A stretch of DNA of 64,000 bases from Pedobacter cryoconitis. GTDB taxonomy: Bacteria > Bacteroidota > Bacteroidia > Sphingobacteriales > Sphingobacteriaceae. The notes beneath the pieces are model-generated. The model had not been told where the DNA came from. It did no database searches and saw nothing but the letters and a program-made list of their open reading frames with translations. This document shows positions 16,788 to 25,633 of the stretch, piece after piece. The position numbers were made by a program, and so were the translations under genes. The stretch spans positions 5,766,001 through 5,830,000 of the forward strand of contig NZ_CP014504.1 in assembly GCF_001590605.1 (NCBI RefSeq), written 5' to 3'. Each line of letters starts with the position of its first letter. The first letter of the stretch is position 1.

Positions 16788-18242
16788 TTAGTATGTTGAC
16801 TTGTTTTTTCTTTTGAAGGCAATCTGATTGGCAATCTGGCGGGCAATCAGTAAGGTCAGTAAGATGGCCAGCCAGATAGATAAGGTATTGACCAGAATAC
16901 GAGAGGTTCTGGTTTGATCTTTTGCAGGATGAAACGCAGGCAGGTTCTGGACTTCGATCAGGCTGAGTTTCTTGTTAGACAACAGATAACCGTTGATGAG
17001 TTTTACCCACTGGTTTTGAAATAGGCTGGTTTGATTTTGATAATACAGATAGTCACTGAGTCCGGTTTGTGCAGTTGCATTCAGTAGCGCCTGCATTTGA
17101 GCTACTGGATTAAGCCAGGCCATTTGACTTAGCCAGGCATTATGCTTTGCAGCGGCAGTAGTATATTCCATCACATTTTTGTTCATCCGCCTGCCTAGCA
17201 GGTCATAATAAGCCACGAATCTTTTATTGCCATAGCGCGCAGTATCTCCGTCAGTTTTCAGACTAAGGTATTGCGGATTGTTTTGATAGAATTCCTTCAA
17301 TAATTGCGGGATCGGCATTTCCCAGGTATGGGTCATCGTTTGCCGCTGATTAGATACGAGTTCAGTACGCAGCGGCATCGGATATTTAAGTCCTGCAAAT
17401 TTGTTGGTGATCGCTGGTAAGATCAAGGTAAGCAGCAACCAGATGCCGATTAATATCAAAGCATTGAGCTGTGAAGATTTGCGAAGGATGATCATCAGCC
17501 AGCAGACTGCGAACCAAAATATCAGGTAAGTATTGGTCACCAGGATCCATAAAAGAACATCAGGCAGATGCAGGGCAGCAGCAGCTGGGTGGATAAAGAA
17601 ACCAATGATGCTGAGCATATTGGTTAGCAGGCTGATTAATAGCAGCCGGAAAAGGATTTTATGCCTTAGAATCCGGTTGATTGCGCCACTTTGAACAGCG
17701 AGCAGACGGTCAGTTTGCTGCTCGGCTTCTCTGGAAAAAAGATCGTAACTCAGGATGATGATCAAGAGTGGAAACAAATAGATCAGCACAAAAGAAAAAT
17801 CGAAATTACCCGACGCCAGTTTCTCCGGATTAGCGATTTCTGCATTGGGTGGCGTTAAAATATCACGTTTACTGCTAATGATATCAAAATATGGAAGTAA
17901 ATCACGCTGACCAATAGCCAGCGCAGCCAATGCTTGTGGCGGATTAGTTGCAATAGGTGGAGCTTTGAATTCCACGACCTTTGGCAAACCTGCCTGCTGG
18001 GCCAGAATTTTTCCTTGTGCAGTAGTGGTATCTGTATGAAACCTGCTGATTAGTTCCTGGAGATTCGCTTGCTGATTGTTAGTCAGCGTATCCAGCCCGG
18101 TTAATTGCTTTTGTACAAAACTCTGGCCGTTGTACAGGCTGTATACGCTCATCAACAGGAAAAATAGCAGTAACAATAGTTGAACGGGCTGACGTAAGAA
18201 TTGCCGCCACTCGAAACGGAAAATTAAAAGGAATAACTGCAT
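16788..18242 (-). CDS. ABC-2 type permease with large external domain (DUF3526-like), second copy
   Basis: A 484-aa membrane protein starting MQLFLLIFRFEWRQFLRQ. I chose ATG 18242, which lies 2 nt past the stop of the preceding permease gene; an upstream ATG overlaps that gene. One N-terminal membrane helix is followed by an external domain of about 125 residues, then five or six helices (YLFPLLIIILSYDLFSREAE and onwards). The motif LSYDLFSREAEQQTDRLLAVQ near residue 165 is the usual cytoplasmic loop of this family. It pairs with the upstream permease and the ATPase at 13865. The substrate is unknown; transfer of a lipid-targeting peptide (immunity) is one possibility. Confidence 0.82.
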   Translation of the reverse strand: MQLFLLIFRFEWRQFLRQPVQLLLLLFFLLMSVYSLYNGQSFVQKQLTGLDTLTNNQQANLQELISRFHTDTTTAQGKILAQQAGLPKVVEFKAPPIATNPPQALAALAIGQRDLLPYFDIISSKRDILTPPNAEIANPEKLASGNFDFSFVLIYLFPLLIIILSYDLFSREAEQQTDRLLAVQSGAINRILRHKILFRLLLISLLTNMLSIIGFFIHPAAAALHLPDVLLWILVTNTYLIFWFAVCWLMIILRKSSQLNALILIGIWLLLTLILPAITNKFAGLKYPMPLRTELVSNQRQTMTHTWEMPIPQLLKEFYQNNPQYLSLKTDGDTARYGNKRFVAYYDLLGRRMNKNVMEYTTAAAKHNAWLSQMAWLNPVAQMQALLNATAQTGLSDYLYYQNQTSLFQNQWVKLINGYLLSNKKLSLIEVQNLPAFHPAKDQTRTSRILVNTLSIWLAILLTLLIARQIANQIAFKRKNKSTY

Positions 18243-18244
18243 AT

Positions 18245-19672
18245 TTATTGCAATGAAGGTTTGGTAATGAAGTATAAAGCCATGGAAAGCAGCGCTATCC
18301 ATGCGCAAAGTGAACCTAATGCCAATCGTTGTAAATACAAGGTTTCCAGCAAGGTTGGCGCCTGATAACTGAAATCTTTGAGTTGCAGAAAAAACCGGGG
18401 GCTTGCCTGGTAACTTTCATTCGGTTTTACAGGATGGCTGGCCAATTGAAGATTCAATTTGCGGATCAGGTTATTGCGGTATTCTTTTGCCTGCAGGAAG
18501 AAGCTTTGGTGGTGGTAGAAATCGGTACCAGACATCGCCATAGAAAGGCGCTTTAAACTCATAAAGGGATCTGCCAGCCCTGCATAATTCAGAGAAGACT
18601 GCTGCTGATTGAACGTGTTTGCCAGCGCTGTATAATAATGATCGAATACCTTGTTCTGGTAATCTTCATTGTATTGCAGCATTAAACCGTCAGCATTAAC
18701 CGGAAGCTGCGCTGCGCTGTCTGCCCCGTATTTTTTTAATAAAGCTGCATAGTGTTTCTCTGCCCTTTCGTGATAAGGTGCATCTCCGTTAATCCCCTTT
18801 AAAAATCCTTGTTTAACGTTATTATTGAAAGCTGCGCGGGAGATTAAAGGATATTGATCCGCTGCATGACCAGCTGCTATTTTCGGAAAGAGGATACTGC
18901 TGAATAGCCATACTGTTAAAACAGTAAGTGTTGCCGTTCTTGAAGTCCCGCTAAGTGCAGATACGATGACTCCGGTTAAGGTGACCAGCAAATAAAAAAG
19001 CAGGTAACCACAAAGCAGTATTAAGAACCGGCCCAATAAAGCAATGCCAGAAGGGGAGCAAAGGACCACAAAAAACAGGACTACAAAAATTGGCATGACC
19101 AGGAAAACCACCAATAAATAATTTGACCAAACCTTTCCCCAAGCCAATTGTGAAGGCTTTATCCCTTGGGCCATCAGCATTTTAAAAGTGCCGGATTCTT
19201 TTTCATAAGTCAGTGCAGAAGAACTGATAAAGAGCAGCAGCAAGGGAATCAGCATTTGCATAATCAAAGCGAGGGTGAACTGGCCGAACCGCATCAAGGC
19301 GTCATTACGTTCGGCATTGCTATAATCTACCTCATGCTGTACATGGGCTTCTACACGATAAGTAGTTCCGGAATAATCATTAAGTCCTGGATCAAAGGCA
19401 CTTAAAAGATTTAAAGGTTTAAAAAGATAGGTGCCGAAATGTGCGGCCTCATGTGGATTGTTATGTTGGGCTTCCCACTGCTGACGGAATTTTTTGTTGG
19501 ATAGTTCCCGGCTTTGCTGATCGTTTTGATACTGCAAAACAGTTAACAGCCCGCTTGCAATGAACAAAGTATAAATAATGATAGCCAATGTGCTCATTAT
19601 TTTATCGCGGAAAGCTAACCTGAGTTCTTTCCAGATTAGAGTACGTAAAGGAGTGTATTGGAGTGGAGACAT
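18245..19672 (-). CDS. ABC-2 type permease with large external domain (DUF3526-like), first copy
   Basis: A 475-aa membrane protein, first gene of the leftward operon. Residues 25-45 form a membrane helix, then an external stretch to about 135, then helices with SSSALTYEKESGTFKMLMAQG near residue 150, the conserved loop of this family, then a long external region (about 255-440) and a last helix. It is homologous in layout to the next gene and probably forms a heterodimer with it. Its start lies only 79 nt from the lanT start, so the two operons share one short control region that carries TTGCA-type motifs. Confidence 0.82.
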   Translation of the reverse strand: MSPLQYTPLRTLIWKELRLAFRDKIMSTLAIIIYTLFIASGLLTVLQYQNDQQSRELSNKKFRQQWEAQHNNPHEAAHFGTYLFKPLNLLSAFDPGLNDYSGTTYRVEAHVQHEVDYSNAERNDALMRFGQFTLALIMQMLIPLLLLFISSSALTYEKESGTFKMLMAQGIKPSQLAWGKVWSNYLLVVFLVMPIFVVLFFVVLCSPSGIALLGRFLILLCGYLLFYLLVTLTGVIVSALSGTSRTATLTVLTVWLFSSILFPKIAAGHAADQYPLISRAAFNNNVKQGFLKGINGDAPYHERAEKHYAALLKKYGADSAAQLPVNADGLMLQYNEDYQNKVFDHYYTALANTFNQQQSSLNYAGLADPFMSLKRLSMAMSGTDFYHHQSFFLQAKEYRNNLIRKLNLQLASHPVKPNESYQASPRFFLQLKDFSYQAPTLLETLYLQRLALGSLCAWIALLSMALYFITKPSLQ

Positions 19673-19686
19673 TTATTAATTATTAA

Positions 19687-19734
19687 TTGCATCAAAGTTG
19701 CATTATATTTATAATATTTGCAACAGTGTTGTAT
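19687..19734. promoter_or_regulatory. TTGCA-type operator pair in the divergent promoter of the lanthipeptide and ABC operons
   Basis: The 79-nt gap holds TTGCATCAAAGTTGCAT (19687-19703) and TTGCAACAGTGTTGTAT (19718-19734). The second matches the palindrome TTGCAACATAGTTGCAA upstream of the precursor gene (27972-27988) at 14 of 17 positions. Between them is an AT-rich core (ATTATATTTATAATATTTG) that can hold both divergent promoters. A shared regulator is inferred; none is encoded within the cluster. Confidence 0.55.
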
Positions 19735-19751
19735 TTAAGAATCGTTTAGCT

Positions 19752-21956
19752 ATGTTTCAACTTTTCTCTTCTGGCAGGAAATTTCCGTTTTATAAACAAC
19801 CAGATGCAATGGATTGCGGACCGGTTTGTCTTAAAATAATCTCGGCATATTACGGGAAAACTTTTCCAATTGCTTATTTCAGAAAGCTTTGCAGTATAGG
19901 TAAGCAGGGGACTACGATGACGAGTATGCTGGAAGCAGCAGGTTTACTGGGCTTCAAAACACTCGCAGCAGAAATCCCTTATGAACAATTGTTGAATAGG
20001 GTCCGGTTACCTTGTATTCTTCATTGGGAAAAGGAACATTATGTGGTTTTATACCGCATGACCAGCAAATATGCCTACCTGGCTGATCCCGCACTTAGTG
20101 GAAAAGTTAAGGTGCGAAAGGAAGATTTTATCCGCTCCTGGCAAATTAAAGAAGGCAGCACTATTGGCAGGGCTTTATTGCTGGAAACTACGCCGGCTTT
20201 CCAGGAAAAACAAAGTATTGCTGATCATTCGGCTTCCTTATGGTCTTTAATGCCTTACCTCAAATTACACCGTAAAAGTTTAATCCCTGTTGGTATCAGC
20301 CTTTTGCTGGCCTGCGGTTTCTCTCTGATTATTCCATTTTTAACCCAGCTGATTGTGGATAAAGGGATCCAGGGGAAAAATACAAATTTGCTTTTTCTGA
20401 TCTGTATCGGACAGTTGATGTTGTTTTCCGGAAGGATGCTGATGGACTTTCTCCGTGCAAGGTTGCTTTTCAGGTTAGGCGCCAGGACCAGTATCGTTTT
20501 ATTGAAAGAGTTTCTGGCCAAGCTGATGCAATTGCCTTTTTCATTTTTTGATAACCGGCAAGCAGGTGATAATATGCAACGCGTAAATGATAACCAGCGG
20601 GTCGAGGAATTTCTGACGAATTCCCTGATTAGTTTTATTCTTTCGGCAATTACGCTGGTCGTATTGGGCGGGGTACTGTGTTATTACAATTGGCAAATCT
20701 TTTTAATCTTCCTGATTGGTGCAGTAATCAGTGTGACCTGGTCTAATTCTTTCCAGCAAAAAAGAAAGGTCATTGACCAGAAGAAATTTAAAGTCCTTTC
20801 TGCTAATCAGCAGCTTTTACTGGAGATTTTTTATGCGATGCAGGAAATTAAACTTACAGGCAGTGAACAGGAAAAGCAGGAGTTATGGGAAGGCTTGCAA
20901 GATCAGTCTTATGGGCTTAAACTGGAAGCGCTGCAACTGGATCAGTTGATGCAGGGGATTGGTTACTTCATTAATGAAGTCAAAAATGTGTTGATTACTT
21001 ATGCGGCAGCGATGCTGGTGATCAATGATCAGGTTACCCTGGGCGGGATGCTGGCCATTACTTATATCTGTGGTCAACTTAACACGCCTATTACACAGCT
21101 CGTTGAGTTTGCGCGGGTCTCTCAGAATACAAAGTTTAGTTTACAGCGGATGGCAGAAGTGCATCAGGAAGCGGAAGAAGATTTTGAAGTCGGCTACCGG
21201 GATATGACCAGCGCTCCTGAAAATATCGAACTGAAACAGGTGAGTTTTCAATATGGAAACAGCCATGCACCATTCGTCTTAAAAAATCTGGATCTGTTGA
21301 TTCCTGCGGGTAAAGTTACGGCTATCGTAGGGATGAGCGGAAGCGGCAAGACTACTTTAATTAAACTGTTATTGAAGTTTTACCAGGTGAGCAAAGGCTC
21401 GGTTACGATTGGTAATCTTTCCGTGGATCAGGTACATGCTAAACAGTGGAGAGCCGCTTGCGGCGTAGTGATGCAGGATGGTTATGTTTTCATGGACACT
21501 ATCGCGAATAATATTTTTGCTGGCTCAGTGGTCAAGGATAAAGAACGTCTTTATGAAGTTTCCAAACTGGCCAATATGCATGATTTCTTTATGGCCATGC
21601 CATTTGGCTATGATACGGTAGTTGGCAAAGATGGATATGGCTTGAGTGAGGGACAAAAACAAAGGCTCTTAATTGCCAGGCTGATCTATAGAAATCCGGC
21701 CTATATATTCCTGGATGAAGCAACGAATTCGCTGGATGCACATAATGAGTTGTCCATCGTCAACAACCTGAATAATTTCTTTACCGGGAAAACAGTGCTG
21801 ATTGTTGCGCATCGGTTGAGTACCGTAAAAAATGCGGATCAGATCGTTGTATTGCATCAGGGGGAGCTGGTGGAAAAAGGAACACATCAGGAGTTGATTG
21901 CCAGGAAAGGGAATTATTACCAACTCATCAAAAATCAACTGGAGCTAAGTAAATAA
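19752..21956 (+). CDS. peptidase-containing ABC exporter for a lanthipeptide (LanT-like)
   Basis: A 734-aa bifunctional transporter that cuts the leader after GG and exports the peptide. I chose ATG 19752; an in-frame TTG upstream would put 18 odd residues before the peptidase and overlap the operator. The C39 peptidase domain (1-130) has the catalytic Cys22 in DAMDCGPVCL, His96 in EHYVVL and Asp112 in ADPA. A six-helix membrane domain follows, then the ATPase with GMSGSGKTT (Walker A), LSEGQKQRLLIAR (signature), IFLDEATNSLD (Walker B) and VAHRLS. The intact Cys and His predict active cleavage of the precursor at 27643. Confidence 0.9.
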   Translation: MFQLFSSGRKFPFYKQPDAMDCGPVCLKIISAYYGKTFPIAYFRKLCSIGKQGTTMTSMLEAAGLLGFKTLAAEIPYEQLLNRVRLPCILHWEKEHYVVLYRMTSKYAYLADPALSGKVKVRKEDFIRSWQIKEGSTIGRALLLETTPAFQEKQSIADHSASLWSLMPYLKLHRKSLIPVGISLLLACGFSLIIPFLTQLIVDKGIQGKNTNLLFLICIGQLMLFSGRMLMDFLRARLLFRLGARTSIVLLKEFLAKLMQLPFSFFDNRQAGDNMQRVNDNQRVEEFLTNSLISFILSAITLVVLGGVLCYYNWQIFLIFLIGAVISVTWSNSFQQKRKVIDQKKFKVLSANQQLLLEIFYAMQEIKLTGSEQEKQELWEGLQDQSYGLKLEALQLDQLMQGIGYFINEVKNVLITYAAAMLVINDQVTLGGMLAITYICGQLNTPITQLVEFARVSQNTKFSLQRMAEVHQEAEEDFEVGYRDMTSAPENIELKQVSFQYGNSHAPFVLKNLDLLIPAGKVTAIVGMSGSGKTTLIKLLLKFYQVSKGSVTIGNLSVDQVHAKQWRAACGVVMQDGYVFMDTIANNIFAGSVVKDKERLYEVSKLANMHDFFMAMPFGYDTVVGKDGYGLSEGQKQRLLIARLIYRNPAYIFLDEATNSLDAHNELSIVNNLNNFFTGKTVLIVAHRLSTVKNADQIVVLHQGELVEKGTHQELIARKGNYYQLIKNQLELSK

Positions 21957-21972
21957 CCTAAACAACTAACAC

Positions 21973-24699
21973 ATGAGCATTGAGATATTTCCACACTCTT
22001 TAGTAAGATATGCAGGGATGAATTATCAGGTTTTTGATTCGTTTAAACTCAAAGGATCGAAGGGGATACTGCAAAAAGATCACCAGATGAAAGCGGCAAA
22101 AACAAAGCTTAAAGCATTGATTTGTGATGGACTATTTGAGCTGATTACGCTTCAGACCGATGATTTGCTCCGGCAGCAGCTGATTAATCTTAAGAGGCAG
22201 GTTTTTAATGATAAAAAAGTAAATCCGCAAAAACTGGAGGAGTTGCTGGGCCTGTTTCCAGCAGACCTGACGTTGGACTTTCATAACTACCTACAGGTAA
22301 GCCAGAATATGGAAACTTTCCATCAGACCAATACTTTGAATTATCAGCAACTGCTGATGGAGCAAAGTAAGAAACTTCAGGAACTGGCTATGGATCCGCA
22401 TTTGCAAAACGGACTGCTTTTGTCAAGTCCGGTTTTACTGGAGCAATTACCCGGCTATTTGCAAAAAGAACCAGCTTCCTTCCGGCAAAAGGAATTGCGA
22501 ATAGAGTTCAGTTTGCTGCGTTACTTAACCAGGATGTGTTTTAAGACTTCGCCATTCAGCACTTTTACCTATACCGGGATCATGCAGTTAGCGGATAACG
22601 GGGCTGTAATCCCTTCGCCCATGGCTAAAGCTGTTAAAAATAGTCTCCGGCTTAACAATGCATTATTTGAATACCTGAAATCTATCCTGATCCATCATCC
22701 GGGGGTGAATGAATTGCTGACTGTAAAACTTAATAAAACGGCTACTATCAAGGCCGGTAAAATCCAATTCCTGGTTAATTTTAATAATATTGAATCTTTT
22801 CAGCTATTACCGGCTTCGGGTTTACAATTACTTGTTTTCAATTATTTTAATTCGGCTCAGGAATCAATAAATATTAAAGAATTGGCAAATTATATGGCTT
22901 ATGCTGTGGAGGAAGCCAATTATACGTCAATTAAAAACTATCTTCTTAAACTGGTTGCTGCGGGTTTACTGGAAGTTGGCATGGAAACTTCTGGAATTGA
23001 TCCGCAATGGAGTCTAAAATTATTGAATTTCTTTACCAAATTGGAGAGTAGCGAACCGGCTGTTCTTCAAATCATTTATCTGTTTAAGCAGTTACAGCAA
23101 TATCAACTGGCTTATGCGAAGGGAGATACTGCAAAACGAAAATTGATCCTGGCTTATGCAGAAAAAACTGTAGCAGCTGTTTTTCAGAAATTACAGGCCG
23201 AGGCAGGTTTGCCGTTAAGCAGGGATACGACAAAAGAAGTAGATGACCAGTCAAAAAAACAAGCTGTCAACGGGGTTTTTGAAACTCAGAATTTTATACC
23301 ACATCATTTCTCTGGCAGACAACTATTTTATGAAGATTGTTATACGCCTGAACTGGAAATTCTGGAAGATGGCTGTCTTCAGGATTTTGCGGCAAAGGCC
23401 GATCAGCTTTTAAATCACTTGCTTCCGCTTGATTTACTAAAAACTGAGCGCGAAAAAATGAGCAGTTTCTTTCTGGAACATTATCCTGCTCAGGCACAGG
23501 TTAAGGTAATTGATTTTTACCAGGCTTATTATTTTTATGTTAAAAAACCTGAAAAGGAGAAATCGGCAAAGCTAGGGCCGGCTATACCTGATCCCAGTGA
23601 ATGGGAGAAAACGATCAGTGAAAAACTAGCCTTGATTACCCAGCATAAACCAAATATCCTGAACCTGGGAAATGATTTTTTTCCTGAAGCCTTATCAACA
23701 GAAGCTCCTGTTGCAGCAGTTCAGTATTCAAGGGGGCTTTTCGTTCAATTTTATAAAGGGAAATTACAGCAGGAAGCGGAACATAAGGAATGTTTTTTTG
23801 GAGTGATCAATACTGTGCTGCCGGGAATGGGGAAGGTAAGTGGCCGCTTTTTGCCCTTATTTACACCCGATATGACTACAGATTTTGTCAAATATAATAC
23901 ACAGCTTCATCCTGAAGTGCTCAAAGTAGAGCTCAATGATGCTTCAAGTTTTAATGCGAATATTCATCCTTCTTTACTTACTCGCGAACTTGCTTTGCCC
24001 GGTGGAAATAAAAGTTATCCGGAAAAACAACAGCTTCCCGTAGATGGGTTAACAGTAAGTTTTGAACAGCAGACAAGTGCTTTAAAGCTAAACTATCAGC
24101 AGGAGCAGGTTTTTACCTATGATTTATGTCTGGAATCTTTTTATAACCGTTCCAACCTGTACCAGCTTCTGGCTCATTTTAACCAGGACACCAAGCTTTC
24201 TTTACAGCCATTTATTAACCTGGTGGACGCCTGTTATCTGGATGTTGAGGAGCAAGAACAGGAAATTGAGTCTCTGCCAAGAATTACCTACGAAAATTCA
24301 GTTATTCTCAGGAGAAGGACCTGGCGTATAAAAACAGCGTCGATACCTGTGCAGCAGGCAGGAGAAAATGCTTATGCTTATTTTATCAGGATCAATACCT
24401 GGAGGGCTCAGCACGGAATCCCTGTAACCTTCTTTTTATTTCTGAGAAAAAGATCTTTTGTCATTAAACCAGCTGCTCAGCCAAATGGCAAAAAGGAAGG
24501 ACTTAGTGATGATTATAAACCTCAGTTTATATCTTTTGAACAGCCTTTATTAGTTGAAATGTTTAAGCGTTTACTGGCCAGGGCAGGGACTCATGTGATC
24601 GTGGAAGAAATGCTGCCTTTGACTAATGCGGCTACAGACCAAGCAGGTTACGTTGAGCCAGTTAAAGAATATTTGTTGCAATGGTATAAATATGAATGA
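21973..24699 (+). CDS. lanthipeptide dehydratase, glutamylation subunit (split LanB, B1)
   Basis: A 908-aa protein of the Lant_dehydr_N family. Class I LanB enzymes use glutamyl-tRNA to activate Ser and Thr of the precursor, and a second domain then eliminates glutamate. Here only the glutamylation part is present. Recognisable features are the family motif FKTSPFSTFTYTG near residues 190-202, FVQFYKGKLQ near residue 587, and a C-terminal region with RITYENSVILRRRTW, INTWRAQHGIPVTFFLFLRK and PQFISFEQP. It starts 16 nt after lanT and overlaps the next gene by 4 nt (ATGA), so the two subunits are translationally coupled. The split form matches that described for pinensin-type clusters. Confidence 0.88.
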   Translation: MSIEIFPHSLVRYAGMNYQVFDSFKLKGSKGILQKDHQMKAAKTKLKALICDGLFELITLQTDDLLRQQLINLKRQVFNDKKVNPQKLEELLGLFPADLTLDFHNYLQVSQNMETFHQTNTLNYQQLLMEQSKKLQELAMDPHLQNGLLLSSPVLLEQLPGYLQKEPASFRQKELRIEFSLLRYLTRMCFKTSPFSTFTYTGIMQLADNGAVIPSPMAKAVKNSLRLNNALFEYLKSILIHHPGVNELLTVKLNKTATIKAGKIQFLVNFNNIESFQLLPASGLQLLVFNYFNSAQESINIKELANYMAYAVEEANYTSIKNYLLKLVAAGLLEVGMETSGIDPQWSLKLLNFFTKLESSEPAVLQIIYLFKQLQQYQLAYAKGDTAKRKLILAYAEKTVAAVFQKLQAEAGLPLSRDTTKEVDDQSKKQAVNGVFETQNFIPHHFSGRQLFYEDCYTPELEILEDGCLQDFAAKADQLLNHLLPLDLLKTEREKMSSFFLEHYPAQAQVKVIDFYQAYYFYVKKPEKEKSAKLGPAIPDPSEWEKTISEKLALITQHKPNILNLGNDFFPEALSTEAPVAAVQYSRGLFVQFYKGKLQQEAEHKECFFGVINTVLPGMGKVSGRFLPLFTPDMTTDFVKYNTQLHPEVLKVELNDASSFNANIHPSLLTRELALPGGNKSYPEKQQLPVDGLTVSFEQQTSALKLNYQQEQVFTYDLCLESFYNRSNLYQLLAHFNQDTKLSLQPFINLVDACYLDVEEQEQEIESLPRITYENSVILRRRTWRIKTASIPVQQAGENAYAYFIRINTWRAQHGIPVTFFLFLRKRSFVIKPAAQPNGKKEGLSDDYKPQFISFEQPLLVEMFKRLLARAGTHVIVEEMLPLTNAATDQAGYVEPVKEYLLQWYKYE

Positions 24700-25622
24700 T
24701 GGAAAGGAAAGATAAAGCTGTTCAGTATCAATGGTTTGCCGCTTACCTGTTTTATCCCGGAGATCTGGATTTGATGTTGCGGGAATTAGTCGCGCCATTT
24801 ATCCGGGAATTCTTCCCTGATGAGCAGACGGATGCGCAATACTTCTTTATTCGTTACTGGGAAAATGGAAGTCATATCAGGCTCAGGATCAATGTTGAGT
24901 ATGCTTTACACCAGGTTTTAGCTAAAGCATTGGAACAAAAAACAAATGATTTTTTTAGTCAGTACCCGGCTGTCAGGAAATTAAAAGATTCTTTGAATCA
25001 GCCTGTTTCTCAGCCTTTAGCTGCTGACCACGCGATACAGTTTTCTGTTTATGAGCCCGAAATCATACGTTATGGAAATCAGCAAAGTTTGAGCTGGGCC
25101 GAACAGCATTTTTTTAAGTCTTCAATTTTTATTCTGGACTGGATCTGTACCAAAAAACCGGGAACTTCTGCTTTAATACAAGCTTTGCGGTTACACCTGA
25201 TTTTATTGCTGGCCACTGGTTGGGAAATTCCCAGGCTGATTGCAGTTTGTGATTTTTTTATTGATGGATGGCTGCCTCGTTTGTATATTTCGGGAGCGGA
25301 TATCGAAGCTCAGAAAATATTTTGGGTAAAAGAATTTGAGACTTCGTTTGACCGGACAAAAGCGGTTATTTTACCGGCTTCAAAAGTCTTTTGGGAAGAA
25401 CTGACTACTGGGACGGCAAATCAAAAAGTACAAGATTTGCTAAAGACAAATATCATGATCCTGCAAAATTATCAGCAGGCAGATTTTAAGGAAACCAAAT
25501 TCATTGAAATCATGACGAGTCTGATGCATATGAATAACAATCGCCTGGGGATAAGTAATCATGAAGAAGCCTATGGAATGTATTGTACACGCCAATGCCT
25601 TGATTTTATAGCCAATTCTTAA
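24696..25622 (+). CDS. lanthipeptide dehydratase, glutamate-elimination subunit (split LanB, B2)
   Basis: A 308-aa protein of the SpaB C-terminal / thiopeptide-type bacteriocin family. It begins with the typical YQWFAAYLFYPGDLDLMLRE, then FFIRYWENGSHIRLRI near residue 49, the strongest family motif, and ends HMNNNRLGIS and EEAYGMYCTRQCLDFI. It supplies the elimination step that converts glutamylated Ser and Thr to dehydroalanine and dehydrobutyrine. The start codon overlaps the stop of B1 (ATGATGG), so the pair acts as one enzyme. The length is normal for a split elimination subunit. Confidence 0.87.
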   Translation: MMERKDKAVQYQWFAAYLFYPGDLDLMLRELVAPFIREFFPDEQTDAQYFFIRYWENGSHIRLRINVEYALHQVLAKALEQKTNDFFSQYPAVRKLKDSLNQPVSQPLAADHAIQFSVYEPEIIRYGNQQSLSWAEQHFFKSSIFILDWICTKKPGTSALIQALRLHLILLLATGWEIPRLIAVCDFFIDGWLPRLYISGADIEAQKIFWVKEFETSFDRTKAVILPASKVFWEELTTGTANQKVQDLLKTNIMILQNYQQADFKETKFIEIMTSLMHMNNNRLGISNHEEAYGMYCTRQCLDFIANS

Positions 25623-25633
25623 TTCAAAAATAT

